Shown piece after piece: positions 1 to 6,324 of a stretch of DNA of 10,677 bases. The stretch covers positions 1 through 10,677 of the forward strand of contig JAZRWY010000077.1 in the NCBI GenBank assembly GCA_045599945.1, written 5' to 3'. Below the pieces are notes generated by a model that ran no database searches, was not told where the DNA came from, and was given only the letters and a program-made list of their open reading frames with translations. Every line of letters begins with the position of its first letter. The first letter of the stretch is position 1. The translations under genes and the position numbers were made by a program. This DNA comes from UMGS973 sp045599945 (GTDB lineage Bacteria > Bacillota > Clostridia > Peptostreptococcales > Anaerovoracaceae).

Positions 1-1
1 A

Positions 2-42
2 CTCCTTTTGGTTTTGTTTTTTTGAGCATTAACATTATACCA
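2..42 (-). promoter_or_regulatory. Leftward extended -10 promoter and ribosome site
   Basis: Read on the minus strand, positions 42-34 spell TGG followed by TATAAT, an extended -10 element with a perfect hexamer. Its -35 region is not convincing, which is tolerated for extended -10 promoters. The predicted transcript start lies near 27. Minus-strand AAGGAG at the very edge (about 2-8) would be the ribosome site of a gene whose start codon is just outside the window. This implies a gene divergent from the DUF1232 gene at 164. Confidence 0.45.
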
Positions 43-93
43 AATACAGGGGGTAATTGCTTTTTCTTTGCAAAAAGTCCTGTGACCCCTGAA

Positions 94-156
94 TTTACTT
101 AGGTTTAGATAAAAATTTAAGATAGGTAGTTGACACTACCAGATACATCAGGAGGG
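94..156 (+). promoter_or_regulatory. Promoter, operator-like dyad and ribosome site of the DUF1232 gene
   Basis: A plausible sigma-A promoter is TTTACT (94-99), an 18-base spacer, and TAAGAT (118-123). The predicted start point near 130 falls inside a perfect 16-base dyad at 125-140 (GGTAGT, 4-base centre TGAC, ACTACC). A dyad at +1 is a typical repressor position, but it could also form a short 5' hairpin. The ribosome site AGGAGGG (150-156) lies 7 bases before the ATG at 164. The TTGACA inside the dyad has no -10 partner at the right distance. Confidence 0.35.
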
Positions 157-163
157 AAAAAAG

Positions 164-592
164 ATGAAGAAAGATATGTTGACAGAAAGCAGGCTCAAAG
201 AAGAACTGAAGAAATATACAGAAAAAGCGGAAACACTCATCAAGGATGATGAGAAAGTGGAAGGCTTTCTCCAGGAAGTGGAGCGCAAGGTGGAAAAGGT
301 GCCGGTATATGGTGATACCCTGTCCAGAGTATCCACCATCGTTTCCATGGTAAGAGCCTATGCGATGAAAGCATATAAGGCAGTGCCGGTCAGTGTGGTG
401 ATAGGGCTTGCTGCAGCGCTGATCTATTTTGTCGCACCTGTCGATCTGGTTCCGGATGTACTTGGTCCCCTTGGATATGTGGACGATGCCGGAATGCTGA
501 CATTATCCACAAAACTGGCGGAAGAAGATATCCGGGAATACAAGAAGTGGCAGATCAGAAACGGCAGAAGAAAAGCAGAAGAATACGAATAA
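164..592 (+). CDS. DUF1232 (YkvA-type) membrane-associated protein
   Basis: This 142-residue protein has a highly charged, probably helical N-terminal half (about 1-70). It is followed by the DUF1232 signature: a hydrophobic helix at about 74-90 (PVSVVIGLAAALIYFVAP) running into PVDLVPDVLGPLGYVDDAG at 92-110. The Pro-Asp-Leu-Pro-Asp pattern followed by Gly and Asp-Asp is the hallmark of the YkvA-like family. The family is widespread in bacteria and has no settled biochemical role; it is usually regarded as membrane associated. The start is supported by AGGAGGG seven bases upstream. The gene has its own promoter region and is followed by a strong hairpin, so it looks monocistronic. Family confidence is high and function is unknown. 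Confidence 0.88.
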   Translation: MKKDMLTESRLKEELKKYTEKAETLIKDDEKVEGFLQEVERKVEKVPVYGDTLSRVSTIVSMVRAYAMKAYKAVPVSVVIGLAAALIYFVAPVDLVPDVLGPLGYVDDAGMLTLSTKLAEEDIREYKKWQIRNGRRKAEEYE

Positions 593-602
593 CCTCTTAT
601 TC

Positions 603-608
603 TATAAT
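603..608 (+). promoter_or_regulatory. Possible -10 element before the GAAA hairpin
   Basis: TATAAT at 603-608 is a perfect -10 hexamer, but no good -35 is visible 16-18 bases upstream. If used, transcription would begin near 615 and the RNA would start almost directly with the hairpin at 626-649, forming a structured leader of about 125 bases for the alpha-CTD gene at 739. It may equally be a chance match in an AT-rich stretch. Confidence 0.25.
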
Positions 609-625
609 ATGATACGAACACTCCA

Positions 626-649
626 GGAGAGCCCCGAAAGGGGCTCTCC
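626..649 (+). other. Perfect 10-bp hairpin with GAAA tetraloop
   Basis: GGAGAGCCCC (626-635), GAAA (636-639) and GGGGCTCTCC (640-649) form an uninterrupted GC-rich stem closed by a GNRA tetraloop, so the structure is very stable as RNA. No T-run follows on either strand, so it is not a standard intrinsic terminator. An imperfect second stem follows: CCGCA (648-652) with TGCA (655-658) against TGCATGCGG (672-680). It could be a 3' end or processing structure of the DUF1232 mRNA, a stable 5' leader of the next gene, or part of a small RNA. Confidence 0.5.
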
Positions 650-738
650 GCACATGCAGAGACATTTTTGGTGCATGCGGCATAGTAGGCTGTAGATGTA
701 TAAATGAATGCTGATGGAATGTGTAAGGTGGTGTTAGA

Positions 739-1146
739 ATGAAAACGATGGAGGAAATGGCTAGAACTCTTTTGCTTGCAGCAGAGGAATATGGCCTGCT
801 GGAAACCCTGCTTGGTATGTTTGGAAACAGTCTGGATGTCCGGATCATATTAAAGGAAAAAAGCTATGCAGAAAAACTGGAAGCGCTGGATCTGTCTGTC
901 CGGAGTCTCAATGGACTTAAGAGGGGCGGAGCAGTAACGGTAGGAGATGTCATGGACCTGATCGGCGGAGGCAGCCTGGCATATGTCCGGAATCTGGGAA
1001 AGAAGAGCATCATGGAAATCAAGGGGGCGCTTCTTGCATATGCCTATGAACAGATGACAGAAAAGGAAAAAGAAAACTTTCTGAAGGATCTGCTCAGAAG
1101 AAATGGAAATCTTTCGTCTGCTGGATTTCATGGGAAAATGGAGTAG
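739..1146 (+). CDS. Stand-alone RNA polymerase alpha C-terminal-domain-like protein
   Basis: This 135-residue protein has a central region (about 48-103) matching the helix-hairpin-helix fold of the RNA polymerase alpha-subunit C-terminal domain, without the N-terminal assembly domain. Aligned by eye to E. coli RpoA, the residues contacting UP-element DNA are kept: Arg55 (R265), Asn58 (N268), Gly87 (G296), Lys89 (K298), Ser90 (S299) and Glu93 (E302). The motif VRSLNGLKR at 54-62 and NLGKKS at 85-90 are near-canonical. Flanking helices (1-47 and 104-135) are charged and unassigned. The protein should bind A/T-rich minor groove or polymerase/activator partners, but it cannot assemble as an alpha subunit. 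AAGGTGGTG lies just before the ATG. The small membrane peptide gene follows 59 bases later. The domain call is strong; the role in transcription is inference. Confidence 0.82.
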   Translation: MKTMEEMARTLLLAAEEYGLLETLLGMFGNSLDVRIILKEKSYAEKLEALDLSVRSLNGLKRGGAVTVGDVMDLIGGGSLAYVRNLGKKSIMEIKGALLAYAYEQMTEKEKENFLKDLLRRNGNLSSAGFHGKME

Positions 1147-1205
1147 CGGAAGAAGAGATAGTAGGATATACTGAAAGAAGAACTTGATGAGAAAGGAAAA
1201 AGAAA

Positions 1206-1325
1206 ATGAAAAAAGCAGATGCAAATACACTGATTAAGATGGCAGGAGCAGCAGCGGCAGTAACCGTGCTGCTGGCATACAAGGTAAAGGAAATCCTGGA
1301 CAAACAGAATTTTTCAGAGGAGTAG
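1206..1325 (+). CDS. Small single-pass membrane peptide, 39 residues
   Basis: This short ORF runs from ATG 1206 to TAG 1323-1325. AAAGGA a few bases before the ATG is a credible ribosome site. The peptide has a short charged start (MKKADANTLIKMAG), a hydrophobic helix at about 13-25 rich in Ala, Val and Leu, and a charged tail (YKVKEILDKQNFSEE). This pattern suggests one membrane-spanning or amphipathic helix. It sits between the alpha-CTD gene and the first WYL regulator on the same strand, 10 bases before the latter. Its GAGGAG at 1317-1322 could also serve as the ribosome site of that gene, which would couple their translation. I do not recognise the family. The ribosome site and the packing make it more than a chance ORF. 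Confidence 0.55.
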   Translation: MKKADANTLIKMAGAAAAVTVLLAYKVKEILDKQNFSEE

Positions 1326-1335
1326 CAGCTAGAAG

Positions 1336-2556
1336 ATGGCATATAGCGAGCTGATCAAGAATTACAACAGAATACGCGACTATATGCGGGAATTCTACAT
1401 CTATGGCTTCAGGACCAGAAGTGAATTCAGCGGAAAGAGTGTCCGCTCATACGATAATGAGAAGCGCAGAGTGGAAAGCTGGATGGGCGAATATATGAAG
1501 TTCAGCCAGGATGCAGGCGGAAAACGGTCTTTCATTTCCGTTGACGGAAGACGGGTGCCGCGCAATCCGCTGTACAAAGCGTTTTGGGCGAAATCGTTTA
1601 CCGACCGGGATATCTGTCTTCATTTTGCCCTGATGGATATTCTGTCAGAAGAAGAGTCTTTTCCCCTGACAGAGATTCTGGATGAGCTGACGGAATACAT
1701 GGATGATATGTTTCTGGACGAGTCCACTGTCCGAAAGAAATTGAAGGAGTATACAGCGCTTGGCCTTGTTCATAAAGAAAAGGAAGGCAGGACTGTGAAA
1801 TACCGGAAGAGCGAAGACCATGTGGACCTTGAAGCCTGGAGAGACGGGGTTGAATTTTTTGCAGAGACGGATGACATGGGCGTCATAGGCTCCTTTCTTG
1901 AGGAGAGGCTGCCGGAAAAGGATGGCATCTTCAGTTTCAAACACAGATATCTCCTAAAGGCCCTGGAGTCTGAAATTATGGCGGAGATTCTCAAATGCAG
2001 AAGAGAGCATGAAAAGATGGAGATTGTGCTCAGATCCAGGAGAAGAAAGCAGATGCAGAAAAAAGAAGTCTATCCTCTCAGAATCTATGTCAGTACGCAA
2101 AATGGCAGGCTGTATTTCATAGGCTATCAATATGGAAAAAGGCGGCCGGAAGTCTACCGGATGGACTTTCTGGAAAGTGTCCGGGCGCTGGAACGGGAAG
2201 AGGATGTCATAACACTGGAGGCTGCATATGAGAACTTTCGGAAACACCTCTGGGGTGCATCTGCCGGGGCAGGAAGAAAGCTGGAGCATATTGCGTTTGT
2301 CATTACATATGAGCCGTATGAAAAACACATTCCGGCGAGACTGGAGCGGGAGAAGAGAATCGGAAAACTGGAATATCTGGGGATTGACCGGTGCAGGTTT
2401 TCCGCAGATGTTTATGATGCGCTGGAGCTCATCCCATGGATCCGGACATTCATCGGAAGAATTGAGGATTTCCAGTGCTCCAATGCTGCAGTGGAGCGGC
2501 AGTTTCATGAGGATCTTCAGGAGATGAAGAGGATGTATGCCCTATCCGGAAACTGA
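1336..2556 (+). CDS. WYL-domain transcriptional regulator (first of pair)
   Basis: This 406-residue protein has a conserved N-terminal section (SELIKNYNRIRDYMREFYIYGF, about 4-25) and a region with winged-helix character at about 85-155, ending FLDESTVRKKLKEYTALGLV, where the recognition helix and wing would lie. The WYL domain is at about 205-285, with YPLRIYVSTQNGRLYFIGY followed by YRMDFLESVRAL. A WCX-like C-terminal extension follows at about 315-400. WYL proteins are ligand-responsive regulators, several of them linked to DNA damage, phage defence or nucleic-acid sensing. Start ATG 1336 has GAGGAG about 13 bases upstream, rather far, inside the preceding small ORF. Its likely partner is the WYL protein at 4115; rpoN on the other strand separates them. 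A weak 5-bp hairpin (2589-2605) plus T-rich tract after the stop may terminate it. Confidence 0.85.
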   Translation: MAYSELIKNYNRIRDYMREFYIYGFRTRSEFSGKSVRSYDNEKRRVESWMGEYMKFSQDAGGKRSFISVDGRRVPRNPLYKAFWAKSFTDRDICLHFALMDILSEEESFPLTEILDELTEYMDDMFLDESTVRKKLKEYTALGLVHKEKEGRTVKYRKSEDHVDLEAWRDGVEFFAETDDMGVIGSFLEERLPEKDGIFSFKHRYLLKALESEIMAEILKCRREHEKMEIVLRSRRRKQMQKKEVYPLRIYVSTQNGRLYFIGYQYGKRRPEVYRMDFLESVRALEREEDVITLEAAYENFRKHLWGASAGAGRKLEHIAFVITYEPYEKHIPARLEREKRIGKLEYLGIDRCRFSADVYDALELIPWIRTFIGRIEDFQCSNAAVERQFHEDLQEMKRMYALSGN

Positions 2557-2617
2557 AAAAGAATGATGATGGAAGCAGGACGATTGTCACAGACAGTGGT
2601 TCTGTTTTTGTTTTTTG

Positions 2618-2655
2618 AAAAGAAAAACAGGAATGCTGATGATCAGCGATTCCTG
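2618..2655 (-). terminator. Intrinsic terminator of rpoN embedded in its stop codon region
   Basis: On the minus strand the RNA from 2655 to 2628 folds into a 13-bp stem, CAGGAAT(C)GCTGA against TCAGCATTCCTG, with one bulged base. It is followed directly by TTTTTCTTTT (2627-2618). The rpoN stop codon TGA (2645-2643) lies at the tip, and the 5' arm is made from the last coding triplets (Cys-Arg-Asn-Arg). This is a textbook terminator shape. A further AT-rich inverted repeat (CTGTTTTT 2602-2609 with AAAAACAG 2623-2630) lies in the same convergent interval and may help stop the rightward WYL transcript. Confidence 0.75.
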
Positions 2656-3953
2656 CAGGCTTTGGCTTTATGGATTTTTTTCCGTTTTGTTGAAGAAGGA
2701 ATCTGAAGAGAATCTCTGTATTTGGCAATTGTCCGCCGGGAAACAGAGTAGCCCTGTTCGCTGAGGAGATCGGAAATGCTCTGATCAGAATGGGGCTTTT
2801 GCGGGTCTTCCGTTTTTATGATTTCCATCATCCGTATTTTTATGGATGTAGAAGAACAGTTTCCGGACACAGCGCTTGGGAAAAAGAATTTCAATGGATA
2901 AGTACCCATGGGCGTTTCAATGTATTTCTCCTGCACTGCTCTTCCGACTGTTGAAACATGGATGTCCAGCGCATCTGAAATCTCCTGGTAAGTCAGCGGA
3001 AGCAGCTGTTTTTCTCCATGAATGAAAAATGCTTCCTGGTATTTTACGATGAAACCGGCAACGGAGATGATGGTGCGGTTTCTGTATGCGATGGCCCGGA
3101 TCAGGTTTTTCGCAGTATTGAGATTTGCCTGGATGTATGATGCATCCTCCCTGCTCATGGAGCTGTCTCTGCGGAGGGATTCGTAATATGAATTGATCCG
3201 GAGGGAAGGCATTAAACTGTCATTCAGAGCAAGATGCGGTCCTTCTTCATCAATGGCATACAGCAGGTCAGGAACGACATATTCTGTAGTTTCTATCTGA
3301 AAATCGCTTCCCGGCAGAGGATTCAGGGACTGGATCAGCCGGACCAGTTCTTTTACCTTTTCGCCGGAAAGATTGAGGGCCAGGGCTATTTTTTCAAAGT
3401 TTCCATCTGCGATGTCTTCCAGATGGTTTTCCAGAATGGCCTTTTCCGTCTCCTGCAGCCGGTCCATGGCGCGGAGCTGAAGCTCCAGACATTCCGTGAG
3501 GCTACGGGCGCCGATGCCCGGCGGATCCATGGAATGAAGAATGGTCAGGGCGGATTCCAGAAGGGAAAGGTCCATACCGGATTCCTCTGCAATCCGGCTG
3601 AGATCCATCATGAGATATCCATCGGAATTTACGGATGAAATCAGGGCGGATACGGCAGCGTTCTGGCCGGAAGGAAGCTTCATGCTGCTCAGCTGAAACA
3701 GAAGATAGTCTTCCATGGTCATGGAGCTTTCGTCCGGGATGGTGCTGATGCCGGCGGCGCTGTCATATTGTGAATATGAAGTTCCAAGCGGCATATATTC
3801 GTATTCCAGAATCGGATTATCCTGGACCTGCTCTTTTATATATTCGTTCAGCGAAATGGTATTCAGCTGAAGCATTTTCATGTCCTGCACCAGTCCTGGT
3901 GAGACATTGAGCTTCTGGACCTGCTCAATGAAAGGTCTATCTGCATGCAGCAT
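2643..3953 (-). CDS. rpoN: RNA polymerase sigma-54 factor
   Basis: Sigma-54 directs core polymerase to -24/-12 promoters that need an AAA+ activator. From the start chosen here the protein has 436 residues, normal for the family. Region I is near the N-terminus (VSPGLVQDMKMLQLNTISLN, then VQDNPILEYE). The core-binding domain contains DPPGIGARSLTECLELQL. The promoter-binding HTH includes LTYQEISDALDIHVSTVGRA, followed by KYIETPMGTYPLKFFFPSAV. The RpoN box SRRTIAKYRD is about 25 residues before the end. An in-frame ATG at 3977 would add eight residues, but the predicted transcript starts there. AAGGAGG (3971-3965) lies 11 bases before ATG 3953, which is therefore preferred. The gene opposes both WYL genes and sits between them. 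No AAA+ activator gene is in the window. Confidence 0.95.
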   Translation of the reverse strand: MLHADRPFIEQVQKLNVSPGLVQDMKMLQLNTISLNEYIKEQVQDNPILEYEYMPLGTSYSQYDSAAGISTIPDESSMTMEDYLLFQLSSMKLPSGQNAAVSALISSVNSDGYLMMDLSRIAEESGMDLSLLESALTILHSMDPPGIGARSLTECLELQLRAMDRLQETEKAILENHLEDIADGNFEKIALALNLSGEKVKELVRLIQSLNPLPGSDFQIETTEYVVPDLLYAIDEEGPHLALNDSLMPSLRINSYYESLRRDSSMSREDASYIQANLNTAKNLIRAIAYRNRTIISVAGFIVKYQEAFFIHGEKQLLPLTYQEISDALDIHVSTVGRAVQEKYIETPMGTYPLKFFFPSAVSGNCSSTSIKIRMMEIIKTEDPQKPHSDQSISDLLSEQGYSVSRRTIAKYRDSLQIPSSTKRKKIHKAKACRNR

Positions 3954-3964
3954 GGGTTTTCCTG

Positions 3965-3991
3965 CCTCCTTGTCCATATATATGAATTATA
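3965..3991 (-). promoter_or_regulatory. rpoN promoter -10 and start-deciding ribosome site
   Basis: On the minus strand, TATAAT occupies 3991-3986, a perfect -10 with a poor -35 near 4014-4009. The predicted start point is about 3979-3977, on top of the upstream ATG at 3977. The ribosome site AAGGAGG at 3971-3965 lies downstream of that ATG and 11 bases before ATG 3953. Together they argue that translation begins at 3953 and that the longer form would be essentially leaderless. Confidence 0.5.
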
Positions 3992-4044
3992 TCCCAATGC
4001 CGCTGAAACGAAAAGACAGAAAATGACTGACCCATGCACTTCTT

Positions 4045-4074
4045 TTGAAAGGATGCGGCCACCTGTGATATACT
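4045..4074 (+). promoter_or_regulatory. Promoter of the second WYL gene
   Basis: TTGAAA (4045-4050), an 18-base spacer, and TATACT (4069-4074) form a strong sigma-A match. TGA directly before the -10 gives an extended -10 element. The predicted start is near 4081. A purine-rich ribosome site (AGGGAAAGG, about 4098-4106) precedes ATG 4115. The promoter is divergent from that of rpoN, with about 55 bases between the two -10/-35 sets, so the two could be co-regulated. Confidence 0.55.
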
Positions 4075-4114
4075 ATGGAGAAGAGAGGAACATTGCAGGG
4101 AAAGGTATACGAAA

Positions 4115-5002
4115 ATGCTATTTCATGAAATATATGGAACATATTATGCAATTGTAACAGAGATTCTGAAAAGAGCGGCAGAGGAAGATCTGACGGAGAA
4201 AGATATTCTGGAGCTGGTCAGAAGAGAAGGATTTACAGAAACGGTAACCGTCATTCCGGATGCGCTGAAAAGCGGGAGATGGCCGCTTCTTGGCGGAAAC
4301 TACGGAAGTCCGGAGATTCCGCTTTCTAATCTGGAAAAGATGTGGCTGAAGGCGCTTTTGTCCGATCCGAGAATTCAGCTGTTTACCGATCATCTGCAGG
4401 AACTGCAGAAGGGGCTGGAGGATGTAGAGCCCCTATATGAAGAAGGTTTTTTTGTTCTTTTTGATAGATATGAAGATGGAGATGACTATGCCGACAAGAC
4501 ATATGTACGAAACTTCCGCATCATACGTTCTGCCATGAGAGAAAAGAAGAAAATCCGGATTACATACGGCGGGAGAAGAGGAAACAGAACGCATACGCTA
4601 AGCCCGCTGAAGCTGGAATACTCTGCCAAGGACGATAAGTTTCGTCTTTTGGGAAGAGAGGACCAGAAGAATATTACGCTGAACATGGCCAGTATCCGCA
4701 AGGTCGCGATGCTGGATGAAGGGGCGGTAGAGGCCGATGCATATAGCGGAGAGCTCTGCAGCGTTATCTTTGAGCTGAAGGACGAGAGAAAAGCCATGGA
4801 ACGCTGCATGATTGGGTTTTCCGATCTCCAGAAGGAGACGGAGAAACTGGATGACAGTAATTACAGAGTCACGCTTCACTACTATAAAGAAGATGAGACA
4901 GAAATCCTGATCCGTATTCTGTCTTTTGGTCCATTGATCAAAGTTACAGGACCGGAGCAGTTTCTGGAACTGGTCCGCGGGAGAGTGATGAAACAGAAAT
5001 GA
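4115..5002 (+). CDS. WYL-domain regulator (second of pair)
   Basis: This 295-residue protein starts with a helical N-terminal region (LFHEIYGTYYAIVTEILKRA, about 2-21) and a conserved-looking segment, VIPDALKSGRWPLL then LEKMWLKALLSDPRIQLF (about 46-90). The WYL core is at about 131-200 (FRIIRSAMREKKKIRITYGG, then LSPLKLEYSAKDDKFRLLG). The C-terminal WCX-like part ends ILSFGPLIKVTGPEQFLELVRGRV. No obvious winged-helix motif is visible at the N-terminus. It may therefore act with the other WYL protein, which has one, as a heteromer; that is inference. I recall similar long and short WYL genes lying side by side in Clostridia, whereas here rpoN lies between them. rtcB follows 112 bases later on the same strand, making this the best candidate regulator of the RNA-repair genes. 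Confidence 0.85.
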   Translation: MLFHEIYGTYYAIVTEILKRAAEEDLTEKDILELVRREGFTETVTVIPDALKSGRWPLLGGNYGSPEIPLSNLEKMWLKALLSDPRIQLFTDHLQELQKGLEDVEPLYEEGFFVLFDRYEDGDDYADKTYVRNFRIIRSAMREKKKIRITYGGRRGNRTHTLSPLKLEYSAKDDKFRLLGREDQKNITLNMASIRKVAMLDEGAVEADAYSGELCSVIFELKDERKAMERCMIGFSDLQKETEKLDDSNYRVTLHYYKEDETEILIRILSFGPLIKVTGPEQFLELVRGRVMKQK

Positions 5003-5061
5003 AGAGAGCAGAAGTTTTTCGGCTTTCTTTTTCTGTTCGCAACTTTTTTTCCGTGAAAAGG

Positions 5062-5105
5062 AGAGTTCTTTTGTGTAAGATATAACCATCAAAGAAAGAA
5101 GGAGG
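5062..5105 (+). promoter_or_regulatory. Possible rtcB promoter and ribosome site
   Basis: Between the WYL gene and rtcB, GTGAAA is separated by 17 bases from TAAGAT (in TTGTGTAAGATATAACC, about 5070-5087). This is a moderate sigma-A match (four of six at the -35). AAGGAGGG (about 5098-5105) is the ribosome site for the GTG start at 5115. No -24/-12 (TGGCAC-N5-TTGC) element is present. Readthrough from the WYL gene is also possible, since no clear terminator separates them. Confidence 0.3.
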
Positions 5106-5114
5106 GAACGCAAG

Positions 5115-6323
5115 GTGAAAAAGCTTGAGATTCAGGGAAAAGCTGCTACTGCAGTCTGTTATGCCAATATCATTGAAGAGGATGCGGTTGAGCAGATCAG
5201 AAGAATGTGCGACCAGGATTTTACTGAAGGGAGCAGAATCCGCATCATGCCGGATGTTCATGCCGGCAAGGGCTGTACGATAGGCACTACCATGACCATC
5301 CACGGCAAGGTCGTTCCCAACATTGTGGGAGTGGACATCGGATGCGGCATGTATACGGTAGTGCTCGGCAAGGTGGATATCTCATACATTGAAATGGACC
5401 GGGCGTGCAGATTCATTCCTTCCGGCCAGGACGTATGGGAGGGAAGAAGAGAGAGATTCGACCTTACGAGGCTGAACTGCTACAGATATCTGAAGCAGAG
5501 CAGAAGGCTGGAAAGAAGCCTTGGAACGCTGGGCGGAGGAAATCATTTCATTGAGATTGATCAGGCAGAGGATGGAACAAAATATCTGGTCATCCATTCC
5601 GGCAGCAGAAATCTCGGAAAGCAGGTGGCAGAACATTACCAGAAGCTTGCAGGAGACCTAAACAGAGGAATCGGAGACTATCTGGACAAGAGAGATGAGA
5701 TCATCCGGACATACAAGGAAGCAGGGAGAAGAAGTGAAATCCAGGCAGCTCTTGATGAACTGAAGATGAATCTGAATGCGGAGACAACCATTCCAAAAGA
5801 TTTATGCTATCTGGAAGGAAAATATCTGAAGCAGTATCTGGAGGATGTGGAACTCTGCCAGGAGTTTGCCAGAAGAAGCAGAGAGCTCATGGCGGAAATC
5901 ATATTGGAGAGACTTGGACTTGAGGCAATGGATTCATTCCATACAATCCACAACTACATCTCCACAGAGGAGATGATTCTCAGAAAAGGTGCCATTTCTG
6001 CAAAGGAGGGAGAGCTGGTTCTCATTCCCATCAATATGAGAGACGGCAGCATTCTTGCCAGAGGAAAGGGAAACCCGGAATGGAACTGTTCTGCGCCCCA
6101 TGGTGCAGGAAGAGTGCTTTCCAGGAAAGGTGCCAGAGAGACTCTTTCCATGGATGCGTACAGAAAATCCATGGAGGGAATCCATACCACATCTGTCAGC
6201 TTGAAGACGCTGGATGAGGCGCCAATGGCATACAAGAGCCTGAAGGATATCCTGGATGTCATTGATGAATCAGTAGATATCTTAGAGGTACTGAAACCAA
6301 TCTTTAACTTCAAGGCGGAGTAA
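5115..6323 (+). CDS. rtcB: RtcB RNA-splicing/repair ligase
   Basis: RtcB joins RNA 2',3'-cyclic-phosphate or 3'-phosphate ends to 5'-OH ends using GTP and Mn2+, through a covalent histidine-GMP intermediate. The protein has 402 residues, typical for bacterial RtcB. It shows MPDVHAGKGCTIGTT (45-59), VDIGCG with metal ligands Asp74 and Cys77, LGGGNHFIEI with His144, IHSGSRNLG with His161, and HNYIS with His279. SAPHGAGR holds His329, which matches the guanylylated histidine (E. coli His337). All catalytic positions are present, so the enzyme should be active. The start is GTG, eight to nine bases after AAGGAGGG. The RlaP-type gene follows after one base, which indicates an operon. The regulator upstream is a WYL protein rather than the RtcR activator that controls E. 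coli rtcBA. Confidence 0.96.
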   Translation: MKKLEIQGKAATAVCYANIIEEDAVEQIRRMCDQDFTEGSRIRIMPDVHAGKGCTIGTTMTIHGKVVPNIVGVDIGCGMYTVVLGKVDISYIEMDRACRFIPSGQDVWEGRRERFDLTRLNCYRYLKQSRRLERSLGTLGGGNHFIEIDQAEDGTKYLVIHSGSRNLGKQVAEHYQKLAGDLNRGIGDYLDKRDEIIRTYKEAGRRSEIQAALDELKMNLNAETTIPKDLCYLEGKYLKQYLEDVELCQEFARRSRELMAEIILERLGLEAMDSFHTIHNYISTEEMILRKGAISAKEGELVLIPINMRDGSILARGKGNPEWNCSAPHGAGRVLSRKGARETLSMDAYRKSMEGIHTTSVSLKTLDEAPMAYKSLKDILDVIDESVDILEVLKPIFNFKAE

Positions 6324-6324
6324 A

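Noticed and set aside
130..135. TTGACA as a -35 element for the DUF1232 gene
   Set aside because: The -10 would fall in the ribosome site (about 153-158, AGGGAA), with no match. The motif is part of the dyad instead.
1954..2508. Long minus-strand ORF (184 codons) opposite the first WYL gene
   Set aside because: It lies antisense to a clear WYL protein, has no ribosome site and no recognisable domain; a codon-bias shadow.
5003..5055. Intrinsic terminator after the second WYL gene
   Set aside because: The best stem (CAGAA with TTCTG) is 5 bp and AT-rich with a long loop; T-rich stretches alone are not convincing.
4598..5113. Minus-strand ORF overlapping the second WYL gene and the rtcB leader
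   Set aside because: Antisense to a recognised WYL protein; no start signals or family resemblance.
5003..5114. A sigma-54 (-24/-12) promoter upstream of rtcB, suggested by the nearby rpoN and by E. coli rtcBA control
   Set aside because: No TGGCAC-N5-TTGC-like element is present. TGGCAC occurrences near 7526, 9687 and 10496 lack a TTGC partner at the right distance.
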